64,000 nucleotides of DNA from Symbiodinium natans (lineage: Eukaryota; Sar; Dinophyceae; Suessiales; Symbiodiniaceae), in assembly GCA_905221605.1 (NCBI GenBank), contig CAJNDS010002679.1, positions 1,053,501-1,117,500 on the forward strand, given 5' to 3'. Below, in pieces: positions 53,252-63,960 of the stretch. Both the position numbers and the translations under genes were made by a program. Under the pieces are notes generated by a model. The model did not search any database and was not told the origin of the DNA. It worked only from the letters and a program-made list of their open reading frames with translations. Each line of letters opens with the position of its first letter. The stretch's first letter is position 1.

Positions 53252-53294
53252 AGTGAGATCAGCACAAGCCTCTAAGTGAGATCAGCACAAGCCT
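53252..53294. repeat. 20-bp near-tandem duplication
   Basis: AGTGAGATCAGCACAAGCCT occurs at 53252-53271 and 53275-53294, three bases apart, identical. Confidence 0.95.
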
Positions 53295-53540
53295 AAGAGC
53301 CCCACCTTTGAAGCGCTCTGGCAGCATAGCTTCTAGACACCTCAAACGCCAGTTTTGGAGTCAACATCAGCCACACTGAGCAACAGTGATAAATCATGTT
53401 AGCATTTATGCTCCCCGCCTTCGGCGATCTGCCCAGTACTGTTCGACCAACACATACAGCTCTTCGGCCTGCAGGAAAGCCAAACGGTCCATTCCAAGAT
53501 GGGCCTATGCCAGTGGCCGGACATGCGCGAACACACGTAA

Positions 53541-53612
53541 TCCCTCCCCTAATATTAAAACCTCCTCTACCCCCTAATAATAAATACCACCCCCCCCCCA
53601 TATACTCGAATA
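53541..53612. repeat. Dispersed CCTAATATT repeat, copy 2
   Basis: CCTCCCCTAATATTAAAACC, then TCTACCCCCTAATAATAAAT and CATATACTCGAATAG. Similar to 32901-32962, 20 kb away. Confidence 0.5.
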
Positions 53613-53617
53613 GTCCT

Positions 53618-53682
53618 GAACCCTAAACCCTAAACCCTAAACCCTAAACCCTAACCCCCTAAACCCTAAACCCTAAACCCTA
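53618..53682 (-). repeat. Telomere-like tract, C-rich on the plus strand
   Basis: About nine CCCTAAA units, nearly uniform, immediately after the dispersed CCTAATATT repeat. Its orientation is opposite to most other tracts in the window. Confidence 0.9.
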
Positions 53683-53799
53683 TATGACTATGACATGTGC
53701 AAACACACACCGTGTTGCTTCGCACCTCCTCAGCTGTGTCGGCTTGCGTGGCTTCTTGCTCCGTGTGCCTCGCCAGGTGCCTCAACAGATATGTACAAA

Positions 53800-54112
53800 T
53801 ATATGCAATTGCATATACATATATATGTGTATATCTACATATATGGCCACATATATATATATATGAGTATATTATGTATATATACACACTACACACGCAT
53901 ACACAAAGATATTACATGGTGCTAGATTACATTACCTTCCGCGTGCCAAACTGTTTTCCGCCACTTGCCCCCAGTGTCGATTCAAATATTCGTAGCACCA
54001 GACCCCGGTCTCATACAAGGTGGGGCAAGTGGGGCAAGTGGGGCAAGTGGGGCGCATGGGGCGCATGGGGCGCATTGGGCAAGTGGGGCAAGTGGGGCAA
54101 GTGGGGCAAGGA
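53800..54112. repeat. (TA)n microsatellite and GGGGCAAGT/GGGGCGCAT 9-mer array
   Basis: TA/ATAC-rich sequence at about 53800-53895. At 54018-54112 about ten units of a 9-mer alternate between GGGGCAAGT and GGGGCGCAT blocks; this gives a GASGAS-type reading frame that I treat as an artefact. Confidence 0.85.
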
Positions 54113-54330
54113 ATTGTTGTCGTGATGTCACACTATGTCGAATATGATCATGCATATTCGATCACCCAAAGCTTGAGGAGTTAGAACGCATCCAAGCAGC
54201 TGCTTCCAGCGACCCGAGAGCCCGTGCACTGGATGAGCGTCAGCAAACCTCAACTTGCATCTGGCTTTAGGGGAGAGGATTTAGGATTTAGAGTTTACAG
54301 GGTATAGAGGAGGGGGCCAATTTATGGAAC

Positions 54331-54970
54331 CCTCCGCTTTCCGAGCGTTCCTTTGAACATAGGGCTTCGCATTCAACAGCCCAACTGTCAACTCCTCTGA
54401 CACCACTCCCCGGTCGAGCAGCTCCTCCAGCTTCGCCCAAGCTTCAAAGATCCTTGGAAGACCGTCACCACTTTCGGTTTCGGCCTCTGCTGCCCTTCTA
54501 ACACCCCCACCTTTAACCAACCTTTATGAGCTTGGTGGAGAGACCCTAACCTGCATCAGTGTGTGTCTGTGCAGAACATGAACTGCTACTTAGCCAAGCG
54601 ACGCTTCGGGCATCGCCTGGCAACCAAGCTCGCTGCCAAGCAGGTTCGGGGTAGAGGTGCCCGGTAGAGGGCTTACAGTTAGGGCCTTCAAGGCTGACGA
54701 TTCCACGGTCCATCGAACATGCTTCTCAACCTGCACAAGGTCTGCGCCTTTCCCTCCTGTCAGTTTGCACAGTCCGGCCTCCAGCAAGTCCTCTCCCTCC
54801 TGAGCATCCACGCACAGGCATGGGCAGCAAAATGCCAGCATATCGGACATCTTCCGACCGGTTTGAAGACATACGACAAGCTCCTGCTCGCGCTGCAGCC
54901 AAGCTTTGGCCCCGGTGTGAGAGCCCTGGCAGTGGCTGCATGGCAGCAGCTCCTGCGGTGGCACTATGCT
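54331..54970 (-). CDS. Unknown protein, possible exons
   Basis: An exon 54497-54331 follows GGGGGTGTTAG and encodes LPRIFEAWAKLEELLDRGVV then EELTVGLLNAKPYVQRNARK; GTTCC at its end is a possible donor. Upstream, 54870-54720 encodes VDAQEGEDLLEAGLCKLTG then GADLVQ before GTTGAG. A plus-strand ORF (54719-54982) competes over the upstream piece. The first exon is the more convincing. Family unknown. Confidence 0.4.
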
Positions 54971-55036
54971 AAGGCCAAGTAAGGCTAAGAAGGCTAAGCA
55001 AGGCTAACTAAGGCTAAGTAAGGCAAAGTAAGGCTA
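54965..55036. repeat. AAGGCTAAGT-type minisatellite
   Basis: Seven or so degenerate units of AAGGCTAAGTA/AAGGCTAAGCA. Confidence 0.8.
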
Positions 55037-55039
55037 CGG

Positions 55040-55880
55040 CACAAGGCTTAAGCAGCTACAGGTTGCTCCTCCGAGGCTATGCTGGCCAGGCAAACACCCG
55101 TGCATGTCGAAGGCCTAAGGACTTCGATCCACAGTCACCGTGCTGAGATCCACTTGTGCGAGGGCCGTGAGCCATGGGTCACCGTATTCGGACAAGCAGC
55201 TGGCCGCCGCAGCTGCCGGAATCTCCATCAGCCTCCTCTCGAGGGATTTGCGAAACTCAGGAGGCTCTTAGTGTGCAAAGGCTCTTGGTGCAAAGGCTCT
55301 CTGGCGATGTTCAACTTTTTCAGATGCTGTTCATCCTGTTGAGTTCAGGCACCGGTCCCCTCGTTCCCTCCTTCCTTCCAAGCCCGTTAGGCAATGATTC
55401 GACGCGATTTGTATTCTTAGTCTGCTCTCTTCGTCCTCTCCCTTCGTGGTCTGTCCTACAAGATTCCCCTCGGCAACTCAGCCTCCACGCCCCAGCCCCC
55501 CCTGCACCTCCTACTGAATAAATACTCTCCAATTCCCCTCGTGCTTTTTGGACTCTTGACGTTTCTCCATGCTCCAGACCTCTAGTCACAGCTCTCTCAC
55601 AAGGGTGTCATGGCGAACCAGCTTGATCAAACTGCTGAAGCTCGGACGAGAGTTCAGGACTTCGTGCTCTTTTTAGGTGACTGTTGCTCATGCAACCGCT
55701 GGGTATGTCGGACAAAGGCAAGGGAAAGATGGTCACAAGAGCTGCATGGTAGCATGTTTGGCATGGTGTACACGAGCACGAGCCCACCCCGAAGACAGCC
55801 CTTGACATCAAAGCTTGCACAGCTTCCCACGAAAGGATGCGAGTTCGTCACCCCCCTGTCCTCCGTATCAATCCACTGGG
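55040..55880. other. No recognisable gene
   Basis: ORFs on both strands without motifs; the long plus-strand ORF 55610-56287 crosses the SET exons antisense and is a shadow. Confidence 0.35.
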
Positions 55881-56018
55881 GTGGACGATCCCTCAGGCTC
55901 TGGCATGTGAAGCGGCGAGTGTCATCCTCGGCCCCAAAAACTGCTGGCATTGGCAGGGGACGGCATGAGGGCCAGCGATTGCAAGCGTCTCCATGCGCCA
56001 AGCTGCTGCCAAGGACAC

Positions 56019-58909
56019 ACAACGGGTGCAGCGGCAGTCGAAATCCCAGCGATCCAAAAGAATCTTCTTTCCTAGGGAACAGGACTCAGGCAACTGAGGG
56101 TGGAAGACTTGGAGAGGACGCGCGCAGACCCAAGGACCCAAAGCATCCAAGCCTCGCTGTGGAGTCGCGCGTGCCAGATCCGAGTCACACAAGTAGCTGG
56201 TCAGGATCTCATCCCCCTCCGCAATGGGAATCAAGCACACCAGCTCCCCAAAGCCATTCTCTGACGCGACGGTGGTCACGTTGCTGAGGCAGGAGTGATT
56301 GACTTTCGAGATGGTCGGGTACACCAGCTGCCACGTGCTGTCCGAGGAAACGTAAGAGTTGTACCTCCAACACATCAAAAAGCGTATCTCTGCGCATCTC
56401 TGCACATCTCTGTTGTCTCTGCGCATCTCTGCGCATCTCTACCACCGCTGCTTGCAATGAATATCTGTCAAGGCACGACATAATTGTCATCGCATCAGCC
56501 ATGGCCTCCTTTGGCCATGATAGGAAGTGCTGTCAAGAACAACGTGCTTCCGCAGCGTGAAGCCCAGCAGACATGATATGAGTATATTAAAACTTATTAA
56601 ACCGCACTGCCGCCTAAGCCCTAATCGACTATACTGAAGCAGAGACACAACACAACCACGCTCGGAGCTTTTGCAAAAACTTCAAGGCTATCCAGAACCA
56701 AAAGTCTCTCGGACGACCTCCAATTACCTGATACGTTTTGCAAAACCTCACCGAAGAGTCTTTAAAGAGAAGCACCAGACTGCAGGCTCTTGGGCCCTTG
56801 CGAGCCTGCAGCCGGGGGCCCTAAGAGCCTGCAGTCTGCAGCTTGTCTCTAGGTGACCTGAGAGGCTCCGTCACATGAACCCTGCTACAACCTGTCCCTA
56901 AGCCATCCAAAACCCCAAGCTCCGCCCAAAGCACCCCAAGCCCATTTAAATTCCTAAACCCCAAAGCTACTGCAAAACCTCAACCCTAAACCCTAAATCA
57001 CAGACCCTAACCTCATAAGCCCCCCCCCCAAAAAAAAACAATCTCCAACCCTACACCCGAACCTAAACCGATATTCCTGAAAGCCCCATAATAGCCACTG
57101 AACCTTGAACCCTACACCCTAAACCCAAGTTCCTAAGTCCTCCAAGAAATTACTACTAAACCTTGAACCCTACACTTACACCCTGCACTAAACCCTGAGT
57201 GTCTAAAATTTCTGGTCCTGGTGTCCTGGGGTCGCCAGGGGCCACGTGCTTAATGCCCAGCTCCCGTATGCGCTCCGGCGGTCCTTTCTGTTGGGGTTGA
57301 GGTGTCGGGTTGAGGGTTTAGGATTTACAGGGTTGGGGGTTTTGGGGTTCTGGGGATTTGGGGTTGTGGGGGTTGTGGGGTTGTGTTGTTTTGGGCTTCT
57401 GGGGTTCTGGGGCTCTGGGGTTTTGGGGTTTTGGGGTTTTGGGGTTTTGGGGTTTTGGGGTTTTGGGTTTTGGGGTTTTGGGGTTTTGGGTTTTGGGGTT
57501 TTGGGGTTTTGGGTGCAGGTTTCAAGGACTTGCTCAACAAAACAAGAGTCCACGGTCATGGGTTTGGGATGCCATCTGGGTGACGTTTTGGTGGGGGGTC
57601 CGGGAAAAAGATTCCTGAAAAAATCGGAAGTCTCTTTTTTTACAGGGGATGGTTTTCATGGCTGACGATCTGGGGTTGAAAACGGGGCTAGGCAGGCTGG
57701 CCGTATCTGAGAGGGGGCGGAGGTCCCCGGGCTGAGGATAGGGAAGGGAGTTACGCATTGATAATTTTGCCTCTAAAGAAACGATGAAATGTTAAAATGT
57801 AAAGTTAAAATGAGAGAAAGCATTAGAATTGAGATAAAAATGTCTAAAAATAGCCTAGGAGGGGAGTCTGGCAGGGGGGGTGCTTCCGGGGGGGCAACTC
57901 GGACCAACCCCCGGGGGGTTGGTCCGAGTTGCCCGATTCACCCATCTATTAGGAGGCCCCCCTGGGTCCGAGTTGCCCGATTCACCCATCTATTAGGAGC
58001 CCCCCTGGGACCCCCTTCAAGAGTTGTAAGGACCAGCCACAGTCCATGGGACCAGAGCACCCTGGCAGGGCGATAGCAGATGGGATGGCTGGACGCTGTA
58101 TTCGCTTTGGTCAACACCACCCATACACTACTTTCGTTATAACTGATCTCGGCAAACAAGAGGCTTTGCACGGGCCAGACTTCTGAACTTTCACTTTCTG
58201 GGTTTTTTCGAGATCGGGGTGCCTTTCGAGGCAAAGTCTATCATGCAATTGCTGGAAAGAAAGGTCCAATGAAGGCGGCCACAATGGAGAGAAACTTTCA
58301 CTTGTTGCAAACCGCAGGCATCATTCACTTGAGCCAGTCCTCTCCCAAGTTGCCAGAAGGGCCACGGAAAAGCGTCGACTTCCGAAGATTTGTCAACATC
58401 ATTCCCGCATCATCGCATGCAAGCCTCACTGGAAACAACGTTCAAGATCCGTTCTTCCCAAGGCAAGGCCCAGGCAGTCAAAGCTAATGCAACCCTGTGC
58501 TGACAGGAAGCTCATCGAATCTAGCCTTTAAATCCTCATTGTCTCGGTCCAGCGTCACGCCAAGCCCTCAGCAGCTGAAACCGACAGAAGCGGACTCAAG
58601 ACTCAAGACTTCAAGAGCGTAAATTTCCCTAGGCTTCCCACGCGCCAAGTGCTTCTCGACAAAAACCTCGACGCCAAGTCTCATGCAAGCCCCACACCCT
58701 TCCCCACCACAAAGGGCTTAGCTCCAAGGCGGGTGCGGTCTGAGATGAGGCTCTGGGGGCTCGGGGGTCGGGAGGGGCATTCCATGGCACTCCCCCGCCT
58801 GGTCACCAGGTTCGAAGCTTCGGGTGGCAAAGAGGCCCTCGCCGCCCAGCGAGGAGGGCTTGATGGCCAAGCCAGTCTCTTGAGGCTCCATCGGCTCCAT
58901 CGGCTCCAT
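56019..58909 (-). CDS. SET-domain protein (SMYD/SET5-like lysine methyltransferase), split by a large intron region
   Basis: SET proteins methylate lysines using S-adenosylmethionine. The first exon (58909 to 58799 or 58807) starts ATG (MEPMEPMEPQETGLAIKPS) and carries SSLGGEGLFATRSFEPGD, the N-terminal SET motif. Exon 56364-56171 carries YPTISKVNHSCLSN (NHSC..N, cofactor-binding) and AEGDEILTSYLC (GdEI..sY, catalytic tyrosine). A 99-bp GC-AG intron (56170-56072) separates it from exon 56071-56019: KKILLDRWDFDCRCTRC, the post-SET F.C.C..C; phases match. A piece near 56515-56420 (ADAMTIMSCLDRYSL) may be another exon. The MYND zinc finger usual in SMYD proteins was not found, and the 2.4 kb between SET halves holds repeats. 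That both halves are one gene is inferred from strand, order and complementarity. Confidence 0.65.
56982..57515. repeat. Degenerate CCCTAAA tracts and a TTTTGGGG array
   Basis: At 56982-57060 and 57105-57195, C-rich telomere-like words (CCCTAAA, CCCTACA, CCTTGAA) are scattered. From 57331 to 57515 the plus strand is G-rich, with about ten TTTTGGGG units at 57420-57515. The Trp/Gly/Phe-rich and Pro/Lys-rich ORFs over it are artefacts. Confidence 0.8.
57892..58009. mobile_element. Palindrome plus tandem 45-bp duplication, possible mobile element
   Basis: A perfect inverted repeat has 21-bp arms (57892-57912 and 57914-57934) around one base. The right arm runs into a 46-bp unit (57921-57966) that is repeated (57965-58009) with one base deleted; the unit reads TCCGAGTTGCCCGATTCACC, then CATCTATTAGGAG, then a C-run. 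It lies within the large intron region of the SET-domain gene. Confidence 0.8.
58260..58500 (+). CDS. Plus-strand ORF, possible exon
   Basis: 58269-58487 encodes MKAATMERNFHLLQTAGII, then LPEGPRKSVDFRRFVNIIP to a stop. Composition is protein-like but it runs against the minus-strand gene block and lies in the SET-gene intron region. Unproven. Confidence 0.25.
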
Positions 58910-58979
58910 GGCAGCTTCAGAGTTTCGGCAGCTCGTGGGGCTCTGCTTCTGGATGCTACTCTAGGGCCTAGGGTCTAGG

Positions 58980-59650
58980 GCCAAAGATCTCGCTTTGGGT
59001 CAGCGCTGATCTTTGGGTTCGAGGAGTTTGGCGAGCGATTTTGCCCCTTTAGCGAGTCTCTTTTGGAGGCTCAAGATTCATGGCTCAAAAAGGGTCAAGG
59101 TTGCTGAAGTAGCTGGCTGAGGTTGTGTCAGGAGCTTCAGAGGTTGGGCTGTCATTGCACAAGACGTCAGGATTCTTTTTTTTGAGGGTTGTGCCGCACA
59201 CTCGGCAACCAGGGGCTCTCCTACTCTTGGGTTTGGAGTTCGAAGCCATGCGAGCTCATACAGTCGGCTCGTGCTTAAGCCAGTCCTACTTAACACGCTG
59301 CGAGATTGTTCCCGCACTCGTTCTGGCCCGTGGTTGTGGCAGCGGCTTTGTGCACCACATCTCGAGCGACTGAGCCCGCGGCCTCGCTAGAAGCTGCCCC
59401 TGCACCAGGCCTCGAAGATCGGCACGAAGTTGCCGGGACAACAAATTGCACCATGCCAGACATGCCATGTCGGTCCACAAGCACTCATCAGCACTCAGCT
59501 ACTACTGGTACCAGAACAGTCCCAAGGCCACAGCTGTAACATCTCCGTGACCTTAGCTTCGAGAGCCATTCAGAGCCTATGGTGCCTCGGGCCTAGAGCT
59601 GCGCAGCTCAGATGCCTCAAGACGCCCTCAAAGGCCCTCAAACGTCAAAG
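58980..59650. other. No recognisable gene
   Basis: Short ORFs on both strands without motifs between the SET gene start and the SH3-like gene end. Confidence 0.3.
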
Positions 59651-59652
59651 GG

Positions 59653-60294
59653 TCAGCCCCTGGCCGCGGCAGGGTTTGTCTGTCTCAAACGCTCCATCTC
59701 CGCCAGGTACTCCTCCATCGGCCTGAGCCGGGCTCAGGAGGGCTTTAGCATTCAGGGCCCCTTTGAAAGGGGCCTCGGTTGTTTCCATCTGCTTGTGTTT
59801 GTTCTAGACTGGCGAAGCTGCTTCGCAAGCTGCAAGGCTCGCACGCTGTGTAATTCAGCGGGAAGAAGCCCTTGTCTTGTGGAGATCCGACTAAGTGGCC
59901 AAACACCTGAGCAACAGCAAGGATTGACAAAGTGGGTCCCTGAACACTCTGGTAGGCCGCTTTAGCTCCGCACCCATCCGGTTCCTCCGTCGTGCAGGAC
60001 CTCCACAACATTCCCGACTTTCAGAGGAAGTGGCGCCTGATTCCTTAGTATTTTTCCATCAGCCACTGGCGATGCCTGGTCTAGACGACGTTCAATCACG
60101 TGCCCCCTTTGCTCGGGGGCCAGCGGAAATCTCCAATCAATCACCTCAGCTTCTCGAGCCGATAACAAGCTTTGTGAGCCGGGTATAGGCCTGGAAGCAT
60201 CAGGCGACATCGAGAAAGACCGAGGGTCGAGCCGAGGGGTCGAAGTCATAAAGGGCGACATACCTCTTCCCTGCCCCATCCCCAGGCCTCGCAC
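59653..60294 (-). CDS. SH3-like protein, 3' part
   Basis: A long exon (60294 to about 59970) encodes SAREAEVIDWRFPLAPEQRG, HVIERRLDQASPVADGK and APLPLKVGNVVEVLHDGGTG-W-V, where L.l..Gn.VeVL....GW is the C-terminal half of an SH3-type barrel. Just upstream in another frame is YVALYDFDPSA, matching the SH3 start (ALYDF). A short intron could join the two, but phase could not be reconciled, and GTATGT nearby may be a donor. A terminal exon 59722-59653 (after CCGGCTCAG) encodes PMEEYLAEMERLRQTNPAAA and a stop. SH3 domains bind proline motifs in signalling or cytoskeletal complexes. Confidence 0.4.
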
Positions 60295-60349
60295 AGAGCT
60301 TGGGGAGTTACTTCAACTGCACTGCACCCTTGACACACAGAGAGTTAGA

Positions 60350-61770
60350 TAGTTGTTATACAGGGAGTTGCGCAAAGAGAGTTGCACAAAAAACAAGAAA
60401 GAGAGAGAGTTTAGAATTCACTTTCTGCCACGCTCCGAGCCTGAAATCATCATCGAGTCCAGCCCTGCAGAGTGGCGCAGCTCGAATTCTCTCCGGCAAA
60501 CCTTTTCTACCTTTACCCAGTGCAGCCAAGAAACATGCGGTCTGGTTGATTTCAAGGGCCAACCTGAACCATCAGGCACAGACTCACTTCCTCGAAGGCG
60601 TTCAGAAGTTTACAAGCCCTTTCTCCCCGCCCCTAATCACAAGCCCTGTCTCCACACCTCCTTTCTTTTAATTTTGGGACACTCATAACTCCCCTGCCAC
60701 CCCATTGGTGCTAGGGAGCCTGTGGAAACGTTCTGGCAAGGGGCACGGGGAAGCCTGGGCGTAAAGTTCTCAGGGCTGCTTTGGCTCCTGGAAGAACCAG
60801 GGGTTCTCGAAATGTCGGGATTTGTCCGGACATTTGCCCTGAGTTCTTCGCCTGCGTGGCCTGCCCCAGGGTGTTTCTGACGAGTTTGTTAGCCCCGAGT
60901 TCCCCCGCGACTTTTTATGCTGGGCCAAGGCGGTCGACGCGAGAAGTGCTTGCAATGAACGTGAAAAGCACTCAGTCTTCGACCAGCAGCTTTGACGTAC
61001 TGCGTGAGATGCCGTGCATGTGGCAGAGCTCGTCCCCTGCAGCATTGCGGAAGGTGGAGACTACACTGCGAACACCGCTTTCAGGCTCAGTTGGCTCCCG
61101 CCTTTAACACGTGACGGCCATACCCCAGCCGTGCCTTCTACCGAGCCGAAGGTCTTCAATTGTCCGCACTTCCAAATTGGCAGACGGAGTCCGGAGGCCA
61201 CACGGCTACTTACATGCTGATTGTTTTCATGTATTGGAAACACCTTTGAACATTCACAAATTCTGTTGAGAAATCGACAGGCGAAAATCCAATAGCCATT
61301 CGTCGACAGGCGAATGGGGCTGAAGTAACTCTAGATGCATGCATGGGGGAATAGATTTGTTGAACATGGGGCCCTCATGGATTTTTCGCACCAGCTTCAT
61401 GGACTCAAAAAAATCTAAACACGAGCTGCAAAAGGACGGTAAACTTGACACGCTGCGCGGGCGAAGCTCCAAGTACCGGGGCCAATAAGTGAGATCAAAA
61501 AACATTCACTTTCCATGCAGCAAAGTCCAGTCTCTGCATGAAAAATCAAGAATCTGGCGAGCACGTTGCGTTGGCATTTCCTCCAATTGCTATGCACAAA
61601 ACCTCCCCCAGCCTTGATGCCTACAGGTGGAGAGGCTCAATTTTGTCGCATCATAGCCATACATAGCGATAGATGAACTATTCTTTAAACACCCCTTCGC
61701 TATAAGGGGGTGGGCCCTGGCCCCCACAGCCTCAGCTGACGGATCTTAACTGAAAAACGGAACAAGATCC
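60350..61770. other. Possible exons, no recognised gene
   Basis: Minus strand 60562-60356 and plus strand 60353-60688 are both open and protein-like, so neither can be chosen. The rest has short ORFs only. Confidence 0.3.
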
Positions 61771-61776
61771 AGCTGC

Positions 61777-62019
61777 AGGGTTTCGGGTTTAGGGTTTAGG
61801 GTTCAGGGTTCAGGGTTCAAGGTTTAGGGTTTAGGGTTTAGGGTTTAGGGTTTAGGGTTCAGAGTTCAGGGTTCAGGGTTTAGGGTTTAGGGTTTAGGGT
61901 TTAGGGTTTAGGGTTTAGGGTTTAGGGTTTAGGGTTTAGGGTTTAGGGTTTAGGGTTTAGGGTTTAGGGTTTAGGGTTTAGGGTTTAGGGTTTAGGGTTT
62001 AGGGTTTAGGGTTTAGGGT
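61777..62019 (+). repeat. Interstitial telomere array, about 34 TTTAGGG units
   Basis: The longest and cleanest TTTAGGG tract in the window; variants (TTCAGGG, TTCGGG, TTCAAGG) are concentrated in its first 100 bp and the last 150 bp is uniform. No subtelomeric end follows; unique sequence continues. Confidence 0.95.
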
Positions 62020-62329
62020 CTGATTTGACACACGCATAGCTGCTGTGCTATTCAGTTGGAACATGCCTCTTCAGCGCCCTGCAAGGAACGATATTTTTGC
62101 GGTCGGCACTTGCAAGCATCTAAGCCCCAAGCATCAATGGAAACGCATGGCGTCAAAAATTGAAGACCTGTGTTGTTCAAAGCAGAGCACTCACGTGCCA
62201 GCCTTCCTTGAACCACGCGGGTGCTCTTCACGATGCTCACATGAGGCTCGCAATATGCATCTTTTGGAGGCTCGGCAACGTGAACAACATTGACACCACC
62301 CGACGACGCCTCCGCAATGCAGCAAATTT

Positions 62330-63590
62330 GGCGCGGAGCCCAAAAACACACTAAACAAACATGAGAAACACAAATCAAAAAACTTACAGGTCTCTTAATC
62401 CAACATTTTTCTGTTAACAATAAAAAAATCAAAGGATGCGAAGTGATTTTTCTCAAAAATCGATCTTGATTTCAGGTTTGTGCAACGCTTTTTCGGTTTT
62501 CTGGTGTTAGTATTTCTGTTTTGAGCAAGATCTAGTCAGTGCATGTTCACTCTGTGCAGTAAGTGATATTCACTCTGGTGTGAGTGTTTCAAGCATTTTG
62601 GTAAGTGCATGTTGCATATTTCTATTTTTTAAGCATGTTTCTGTTTTAAAATGCAAAGTGAATGTTATTCAGATGTTGTAAAGTGTTTCTGGTGTAAAGT
62701 TTCCAGTGCAAGTGCATGTTTCAGTTCTTAAAGTGCAGTTTTTTTCCAACGTCGCTCCACGTACATTCTCAGAGTGAACTAAAAACAACCGATCCAGTTT
62801 GCGCCGTTAACACAAAGGAATGACGCGTAACGACCACTGGCAATATGACGCGTAAAACCACCCACAACAACCCACAACAACCGTGACAAGCCGCAACAAC
62901 CACACCACAACCCGCACCAGAACCCAATCACACCCAAACAAGCTACAACTACAATCCGCTAAACTTCTTTGAAAACATTTCAACGTTTGTGTCTAACAGT
63001 CAATCCAAGGCATTCACGACAGATTGAAAATCAAATATTTTTAAATTCTTTTAGAAAATGCATTTTTTGTTTTTTGACAAATATCAATGAAAAAGATGCT
63101 GAGAATATCTTGAATTGATGAATTTACACGTCCAGCACACTGTAACACATAAAAATTGCGCGTACAAACGTTTTTTCAAATGGATCGACAAAATACAAAA
63201 TCAAATTTTTCTTGTTTAACGAATATTCTTTTCGAAAGAAGCTGAAAACAAGATGAGCCTTACTATTTTTTTGCAACTTAATCAACCAAACTGATGTGGC
63301 TTAAAAATTAAAAATCAACATGTCCAAAAACACCATACAAAACAGGTTTGCTCCAAGCACACTTCCAGCTTGGCACCGCGAGCAGTAACAGCTCCTTCTC
63401 GCAGAACACGTGGATTTTCAGCTGGTTGCACAATTTAACTGCATTGTTCTTGACTTACTTGTGAGAAAGGTAATGCGCGGGTTCGCTTGCACTTTTGTCG
63501 GTTGCAAGAACTTCTGGAACAGGCATTGCGTAATTGTTTTTCCGCCCACTCCTTCAATAAGCCAATGTGAAAGATGTTTTAATTTGAAAA
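62330..63590. other. AT-rich stretch without genes
   Basis: AT-rich sequence with recurring words such as AAGTGCATGTT (62540-62730) and a CAACAACC-rich patch (62865-62920). ORFs are short. Base composition resembles 26.95-28.7 kb. Confidence 0.5.
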
Positions 63591-63594
63591 GCCT

Positions 63595-63960
63595 CCCCTT
63601 CGACCCTTTCGCCTTCGAAGGCTTCGAAGGTTCGAAGGAGGATGAAGCCACTTCATCAACTGTCCTCGGATCCTGCCTGAGTGCCAATCCCAAGACTGTC
63701 CAAGCACCCGCCGTCCGAGAGGCGGCCTTCGTCCTCACCTTCGAAGCCTTCGAAGCCCCCTTCGTCCTCCCTTCGAAGTCTTCGAAGCCCCCTTCCCCTT
63801 CGTCCTCGCCTTGAAGCCTTCGAAGCCCCTTCGTCTTCACCTTCGAAGCCTTCGAAGCCTCTCCCCGTTCGTCCTTGCCTTGGAAGCCTTCGAACTCATC
63901 TTTGAAGCTTCGAAGCTTTTTGAAACCATCGCTTCTGCAATTTGGGGTTTCGGACTTGGA
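63595..63960. repeat. TTCGAAG-rich array
   Basis: Some twenty TTCGAAG words, mostly as GCCTTCGAAG or GGCTTCGAAGG, spaced irregularly by C/T-rich sequence. Both strands stay open over much of it (Ser/Pro/Lys-rich or Phe/Glu-rich), which the repeat explains. Each TTCGAA is its own reverse complement, so the array is full of small palindromes. Confidence 0.8.

Noticed and set aside
57331-57515. Ciliate contamination suggested by TTTTGGGG
   Set aside because: It grades into native TTTAGGG variants and the flanks resemble the rest of the window.
57203-57665. Pro/Lys/Asn and Gly/Phe/Trp-rich ORFs
   Set aside because: Artefacts of the TTTTGGGG array and related repeats.
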